Assembly: GCA_001725355.1 (NCBI GenBank)
Contig: MEGD01000002.1
Location: 62,001-126,000, forward strand
DNA length: 64,000 nt
Direction: 5' to 3'
Origin: Novosphingobium sp. SCN 66-18
GTDB lineage: Bacteria; Pseudomonadota; Alphaproteobacteria; Sphingomonadales; Sphingomonadaceae
The notes below the pieces were generated by a model. It saw only the letters and a list, made by a program, of their open reading frames with translations, was not told the origin of the DNA and made no database searches. Every line of letters starts with the position of its first letter. Positions within the stretch are counted from its first letter, which is position 1. The translations under genes and the position numbers were made by a program. Below, one piece after another: positions 59,490 through 64,000 of the stretch.

Positions 59490-62297
59490 ATGAAACAGAC
59501 TGGACGCCGCGTATTCCGCAACCTGCTGGGGTTGGGATGCTCGCTCACCGTTCTCGCCGGGCCGGCCTGGGGCCAGACGGCGGCGGGTGGCGAGGGCACG
59601 GGTGAGACCGCGCCCGAGATCACCGTCACCGGATCGCGCATCCCGCGGCTGGACATTGAAGGCCCGGCACCGATCACCGTGGTCGATTCGGATACGATCC
59701 GCGCCAACGGCTATGCCAGCGTGCCGGACATCCTGCGCGCGCTGACCCAGAACGGCGGCGAAACGCAGAGCCAGCAATCGTTCAGCGGCGCCAGCTTTAC
59801 CCCCGGCGCGCAGCAGGTGGACCTGCGCGGGCTGGGTCCGAATCACACGCTGGTGCTGGTCAACGGCCGCCGTATCGCCGACTTTCCGCTGCCGTTCCAG
59901 GGCCGCAGCAACTTCACCGACGTGTCCAACATCCCGGTCAGCATGATCGACCGGATCGAAGTGCTCAGCGGCAGCGCTTCGGCGATCTACGGGTCGGATG
60001 CGATCGCGGGCGTGATCAACTTCACGCTCAAGAAGAAGCTCGACGGCCTGACGCTCGACTACCGGCGCGGCGTGACCGAGCACGGCGGCGGGGATTCGCA
60101 CCGCATCACCGCCACTGGCGGCTGGTCGAGCGGACGGTTCCATATCGTCGGCGGCATCGAATACCTGCTGCAGCGCCCGCTCTGGCAATATCAGCGCGGC
60201 ATTCAGGACAGCACGGCGGACAATCCGACCACCGCGCAGCCGCTCGCCCGGCGCACGTTCCTGCGCTACGATCCGGACGCGGACGAATATGTCGATCCCG
60301 GCGCGGCGACCTGCGCGTCGCTCGGCCGTCTCAACCAGGGTTCGACCTACTACGCCTCGCGGCCGCGCTATGGCGCCTATGACGATGCGCTGGGAGATTA
60401 CGGCCCCGGCTATTTCTGCGGCAGCAACACCTCGGTCGCCTACGGCACGATCATTTCGCGGCGCGAAGGGTTCAACAGCTACGCCTCGGCGGGTTACGAG
60501 CTGTCGGACAACGCCGAACTGTTCGTCGACGCGCAGTTCGGCATCAGCAAGGTTTCGCTGGTGCGCGACGTGCTGCAATGGTCGTTCCAGCCCAGCTCGG
60601 GCAGCAGCGACACCACGTTCTACAACAGCTTCGACGGCCGGCTGGACGACTGGTCGCGCCAGTTCACGCCCGAGGAATCGGGTGGTCTCAACCGGGTCGA
60701 AACGCGCAACCGCCAGCAGACCTTCAGCATCACGCCGGGCATCAAGGGCACGTTCGGCAAGTGGACCTATGAAGCCGCGTTCAACCACAGCGAATACAAG
60801 GCGCGCGTCGAATTTCCGCAGGTGATCGCGGCCAAGGCCAATGCCCTGTTCCTGGGCCAGCAGCAGGGCATCGACGCGGATAGCGGCTACCCGATCTTCA
60901 ATGCCGATCCGGCGCGGCTCTACACGCCGCTGACGCAATCCGAATACGACAGCATCACGGCCTACAGCGTCTATCATCCGAAAAGCTGGACCAACAATTT
61001 CTCGGCGACGATCAACACTACCGAGCTGTTCCGGTTGCCGGCCGGGCCGGTGGGCTTCGCCGCCGTGGCCGAGGCGGGCAAGCAGGGCTACGATCTGAAG
61101 CCCGATCCGCTGGCGCTGACCGACTACTATTACGCGCTCAAGGACAGCGACGGGAAGGGCAGCCGCACGCACTGGGCGCTGGGCGGGGAATTGCGCGTGC
61201 CGGTCACCCACTTCCTCGAACTCTCGGGTGCGGGCCGCTACGATCACTTTGCCTTCGCGGGCAACGGCATCGGCAAGTTCACCTATAACGCCGGCGCGGA
61301 ACTGCGGCCGATGCGCTCGCTGCTGCTGCGCGCCTCGTATGGCACGGGCTTCCGCGCGCCCGATCTGCACTATGTCTTCACCGGGCCGGGCAATACCCAT
61401 CCGAGCGCCACGGACTACTATCTGTGCCGCACCCAGGAGCCGGACGAGGCCATCGGCGATTGCTCCTATGCGGATGAGGGCATCGTCACGCAACGCAGCG
61501 GCAACCGGCGCCTCAAGCCCGAAACCAGCAAATCGCTGGATCTGGGCATCGTGTGGGCGCCGTCGCGCCGGTTCGATGTCTCGGTCAGCTACTTCCGCGT
61601 CTCGATGGCCAACCAGGTGCAGGACCTGAGCACCGACCAGTTGCTGCGCGACGAGGCGGATTGCCGCATCGGGCAGACGACATCGGGCAAGGCCGTCGAC
61701 GTCAATTCGCCGACCTGCCTCGACGCGATCGCGCGCGTGCAACGCTTCACCAGCGGCGTGCGCGCCGGCGAACTCGATGCGGTGGCGGTCAACCCGATCA
61801 ACATCGCGCACGAGAAGACCACGGGCATCGACGTTGCCGTCCACGGCAACCTGCCGACCAGCTTCGGCACGTTCTCGCTCTCGCTGGCGCATACCCATGT
61901 GTTCGATCACACGTTCCGCCAGTATCCGGGCGATCCCACGATCAACAAGCTGGCCTTCGACAGCGGCTACGACATTCCGCGCGACAAGAGCACGGCGAGC
62001 CTGACCTGGTCGATCCAGAAGCTGAAGTGGACGGTCGAAGGGCGCCGCCTCGGCAAGCTGCCCAATTACGACCAGGACGCCTTCATCAAGGCGAGCTACC
62101 TGTTCAACACCACGCTGCAGTACGATTTCACCGATCATCTGCGCGGGTCGCTGAGCGTGGTGAACCTGTTCGACACCAACCCGGTTCGCGATCCGACGTA
62201 CGCCAGCTATCCCTATTACGACATCAGCTGGTTCGACAGCACCGGCCGCAGCGCCTTTCTCCAGCTCACCTGGAAGATCGGCGGCGCGGGGCTCTGA
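59490..62297 (+). CDS. TonB-dependent outer-membrane receptor
   Basis: 935 residues from the ATG at 59490 (GAAGGGG upstream): signal peptide to about GPAWGQ, a TonB-box-like ITVTGSRIP, plug domain (GPAPITVVDSDTIRANGYASVPDILRAL, VDLRGLGPNHTLVLVNGRR, SMIDRIEVLSGSASAIYGSDAIAGVINF) and a 22-strand barrel ending SAFLQLTWKIG. This is the sphingomonad/Caulobacter type that often takes up oligosaccharides or peptides. The neighbouring exported cyanophycinase hints at Asp-Arg peptides as substrate (inference). It ends at a terminator. Confidence 0.95.
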   Translation: MKQTGRRVFRNLLGLGCSLTVLAGPAWGQTAAGGEGTGETAPEITVTGSRIPRLDIEGPAPITVVDSDTIRANGYASVPDILRALTQNGGETQSQQSFSGASFTPGAQQVDLRGLGPNHTLVLVNGRRIADFPLPFQGRSNFTDVSNIPVSMIDRIEVLSGSASAIYGSDAIAGVINFTLKKKLDGLTLDYRRGVTEHGGGDSHRITATGGWSSGRFHIVGGIEYLLQRPLWQYQRGIQDSTADNPTTAQPLARRTFLRYDPDADEYVDPGAATCASLGRLNQGSTYYASRPRYGAYDDALGDYGPGYFCGSNTSVAYGTIISRREGFNSYASAGYELSDNAELFVDAQFGISKVSLVRDVLQWSFQPSSGSSDTTFYNSFDGRLDDWSRQFTPEESGGLNRVETRNRQQTFSITPGIKGTFGKWTYEAAFNHSEYKARVEFPQVIAAKANALFLGQQQGIDADSGYPIFNADPARLYTPLTQSEYDSITAYSVYHPKSWTNNFSATINTTELFRLPAGPVGFAAVAEAGKQGYDLKPDPLALTDYYYALKDSDGKGSRTHWALGGELRVPVTHFLELSGAGRYDHFAFAGNGIGKFTYNAGAELRPMRSLLLRASYGTGFRAPDLHYVFTGPGNTHPSATDYYLCRTQEPDEAIGDCSYADEGIVTQRSGNRRLKPETSKSLDLGIVWAPSRRFDVSVSYFRVSMANQVQDLSTDQLLRDEADCRIGQTTSGKAVDVNSPTCLDAIARVQRFTSGVRAGELDAVAVNPINIAHEKTTGIDVAVHGNLPTSFGTFSLSLAHTHVFDHTFRQYPGDPTINKLAFDSGYDIPRDKSTASLTWSIQKLKWTVEGRRLGKLPNYDQDAFIKASYLFNTTLQYDFTDHLRGSLSVVNLFDTNPVRDPTYASYPYYDISWFDSTGRSAFLQLTWKIGGAGL

Positions 62298-62315
62298 GGG
62301 TATCCATCCCGCTGG

Positions 62316-62348
62316 CGCCGCGCGGACTTCGGTTCGCGCGGCGCTTTC
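62316..62348. terminator. rho-independent terminator between convergent genes
   Basis: GCGCCGCGCG (62316-62325) pairs perfectly with CGCGCGGCGC (62336-62345) around a 10-nt loop, followed by TTT on the + strand. It separates the TonB-dependent receptor from the DUF1275 gene. Confidence 0.72.
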
Positions 62349-62351
62349 GCG

Positions 62352-62990
62352 TCAGCTTTCCGCCGGCAACCGCATTGCCACGCCCACCATCGCGGTGGCC
62401 CAGCATCCCGCGATCCACAGGCAGGCCATCGGCATCCGGTCCTGCGCCATCGCGCCCAGCACCGCGCCGCTCAGCAGGCCGCCCCACAGCGCCGCCCAGG
62501 AAAGCCAGCCCAGGTCCTTGCTGCCCGCAAGCCATCCGGCCAGTCCCTGCCCCAGCTTGACCAGCGCGCCGGTCATGTAGGTCAGGCCGATCGCCACTTC
62601 GCCATCGCGCTGGAACGTGTTGTTGATCGCGCCCATCGCCATGACCAGCGTGGCCAGCATCACCGCCGGCAGGCCGGCCGCGCGCGCCGTGGCGCCGGTC
62701 AGCAGCAGCGCGGCGACGAGCGCCAGCACCGCGGGCTTGCGGTAGCGCCCGGCGCGGATCGACAGCAGCGCGCCGCCGGTCACACCGGCCACGAAGCCGG
62801 CGATCAGGAACGCGGGCGTCACCGCGCGCACCACGTCGGTGCCGAGATCGACGCCGAGCCGCGTGGTGTTGCCCGACATGAAGGAGACGAAATAGCCATC
62901 GGCCGACAGGAAGCCCACGGCATCGACGAACCCCGCCATCGCGGCCAGCGCGACGGCGAAACGGCGGCGATTGCGGTCGTAGCGGATCAT
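62352..62990 (-). CDS. YoaK family DUF1275 membrane protein
   Basis: 212 residues, about six membrane helices. FVDAVGFLSADGYFVSFMSGNTTRLGVDLG and AINNTFQRDGEVAIGLTYMTGALVKLGQGL are the DUF1275/YoaK signatures. Function unknown. Confidence 0.9.
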   Translation of the reverse strand: MIRYDRNRRRFAVALAAMAGFVDAVGFLSADGYFVSFMSGNTTRLGVDLGTDVVRAVTPAFLIAGFVAGVTGGALLSIRAGRYRKPAVLALVAALLLTGATARAAGLPAVMLATLVMAMGAINNTFQRDGEVAIGLTYMTGALVKLGQGLAGWLAGSKDLGWLSWAALWGGLLSGAVLGAMAQDRMPMACLWIAGCWATAMVGVAMRLPAES

Positions 62991-63015
62991 GCGCCGAACG
63001 TTAGGCGATAATGGC

Positions 63016-63786
63016 CTAGATCGGTACGCCGATAATGAACTTCACGATCACGCTGTCGGCATTGGCGCCATATCCCTTGCCCACGGCGGCGTTGAGATCC
63101 CACTTGCCGATCTGCGCATCCACGGCGGCATAGGTGGAATGCTCGGTGTTCCCGAAGTGGCCGGGATCGCGCAGCGGGCCGACCTCGTTGTAGCTTTCCA
63201 CGCCCACGGTCACCTTGCGGGTAAGGCGGTATCCGGCCTTGGTGTCGATATCGAGCGTGATCGGCCCGGGGTTCGGCCCGGCGATCACGAAATCGAAGTT
63301 GCCGTTGGCGGCCAGCACCCAGTGATCGTTGCGCCAGCCGCCGATCAGCTTCAACTCGCCGTTCCAGGGATTCTGGTCGAGCCGGTGGCCGACTTTGCCC
63401 ACTTCCAGATTGGCGCCCCAGAAGGCCCCGGTTTCGCCATGCGGCGCGAGCCACTTGAGCCGCAGCTTCACCCCCTGCACGCGCGCCACGCCATCGGGCG
63501 CGACGGTGGCGAGCGGTAGATAGGCGCCCAGCTCGAACTGATCGGTCAGGCCCAGCGAGAACTCGGGCGTGATGCGCCAGCGGTGCAGCGGGGTCTCCGC
63601 GCCGGGATAGTCGGGCGTGCCGTTGCCGCGCACCACGTCGTTGACGTGAACGTCCAGCCCCACTGCGCCGGGCCGGTTCATCTCGTCCATGTAGACCTGG
63701 ATTTCCTCGGGCGCGGCAAAGGCGGGCGTGGCCGGCAGCAGCAGCGCGGGCGCGAGAACGTACTTCAGGATAGACCGGAACGGCAT
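63016..63786 (-). CDS. predicted outer-membrane beta-barrel protein
   Basis: 256 residues: signal peptide (YVLAPALLLPATPAFA), then alternating strands (RWRITPEFSLGLTDQFELGAYLPL, WLAPHGETGAFWGANLEVGKVG, GELKLIGGWRNDHWVLAANGNFDFV) ending VIVKFIIGVPI. The pattern is that of small outer-membrane barrels such as MetA-pathway-of-phenol-degradation proteins; I cannot assign a ligand. Confidence 0.75.
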   Translation of the reverse strand: MPFRSILKYVLAPALLLPATPAFAAPEEIQVYMDEMNRPGAVGLDVHVNDVVRGNGTPDYPGAETPLHRWRITPEFSLGLTDQFELGAYLPLATVAPDGVARVQGVKLRLKWLAPHGETGAFWGANLEVGKVGHRLDQNPWNGELKLIGGWRNDHWVLAANGNFDFVIAGPNPGPITLDIDTKAGYRLTRKVTVGVESYNEVGPLRDPGHFGNTEHSTYAAVDAQIGKWDLNAAVGKGYGANADSVIVKFIIGVPI

Positions 63787-63875
63787 GGCGTGGCTTTCGT
63801 CAGTGGCCCACGCGCCTCATAAGCGCGCGTCCCCTCACGAGGCAAGCAGACCTGGGTATGGGCCGGGAACCGCGT

Positions 63876-64000
63876 TCAGCCGCGCGCCATGCCCAGCGCC
63901 ATGCGCGTCAGCACGCCGATGAAGGCCTCGGCGATTTCGGTGTCCTCCGGCGCGGCATCCTGCACGGCGCGGCGCATCGCCTCCGCCCACTGGCCCGCCG
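63876..64000 (-). CDS. C-terminal fragment of an unidentified protein (possibly truncated haemoglobin)
   Basis: Reading leftward from the window edge, 41 codons end in a TGA at 63876: ...AGQWAEAMRRAVQDAAPEDT, then EIAEAFIGVLTRMALGMARG. The helical QWAEAMRRAV followed by a last helix resembles the C-terminus of bacterial truncated haemoglobins (group II/III), but the haem-pocket residues would lie outside the window. The start is not seen. Confidence 0.4.
   Translation of the reverse strand, partial: AGQWAEAMRRAVQDAAPEDTEIAEAFIGVLTRMALGMARG

Noticed and set aside
59460-62138. Minus-strand open frame of 892 codons opposite the TonB-dependent receptor
   Set aside because: Antisense shadow of a real GC-rich gene: no recognisable domain, Arg/Ala/Gly-rich product, no ribosome site.

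Overview
The window looks like a chromosomal segment of a sphingomonad (Alphaproteobacteria, Sphingomonadales; Novosphingobium or a close relative is my best guess). The evidence is high GC content, dense genes with ATGA-type overlaps, and sphingomonad/alphaproteobacterial families of unknown function (DUF6489-like, DUF1491, DUF1465, DUF2141). The gene order rho-hemJ-hemE-[gap]-ppsR-maf-aroE-coaE-dnaQ is the one that flanks oriC in many alphaproteobacteria. I see no prophage, insertion sequence, CRISPR array, rRNA or tRNA.

Region 1 (1-14.3 kb) is the replication-origin neighbourhood. mnmG and mnmE (tRNA U34 modification), rho, hemJ and hemE run leftward; ppsR, maf, aroE, coaE, dnaQ, hpf, ptsN and further genes run rightward. 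The 341-bp gap at 7291-7631 holds an AT-rich block and several DnaA-box-like 9-mers and is the probable oriC. Two perfect ParB parS palindromes flank mnmE, and a third near-perfect one lies inside a gene at 37.1 kb. aroE, about 1.5 kb from oriC, carries 14 copies of GTAAC/GTTAC in 700 bp, spread over both orientations and all three codon phases. This is the most unusual signal in the window.

Region 2 (14.3-29.3 kb) holds the rpe-heparinase-purH operon, then a lipid head-group cluster: a sugar/inositol-phosphate nucleotidyltransferase, inositol-3-phosphate synthase, two CDP-alcohol phosphatidyltransferases (one fused to an extra N-terminal domain), a Wzx/MviN-like flippase, an MFS carrier and a phospholipid-methyltransferase-like protein. 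Together they suggest de novo inositol-lipid synthesis, perhaps by way of CDP-inositol.

Region 3 (29.4-47.3 kb) is mainly housekeeping: lipB, a CitE-like lyase, an Old Yellow Enzyme, nadA, a metallo-beta-lactamase-fold hydrolase, a divergent pair of DUF465 proteins, ptsP (partner of ptsN in the nitrogen PTS), a RodZ-like protein, a CpoB-like protein, tilS with an apparent non-canonical start, a CsgG-like protein and ftsH.

Region 4 (47.3-64 kb) holds a quinone oxidoreductase, an M23 peptidase, hemB followed by a tightly overlapped rightward run (two GNATs, a membrane-fused spermidine-synthase-like protein, gamma-carbonic anhydrase, DUF167), an AsnC/Lrp regulator, an exported cyanophycinase divergent from a TonB-dependent receptor, and envelope proteins. 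Both window ends cut a gene (mnmG at the left, an unidentified C-terminus at the right).
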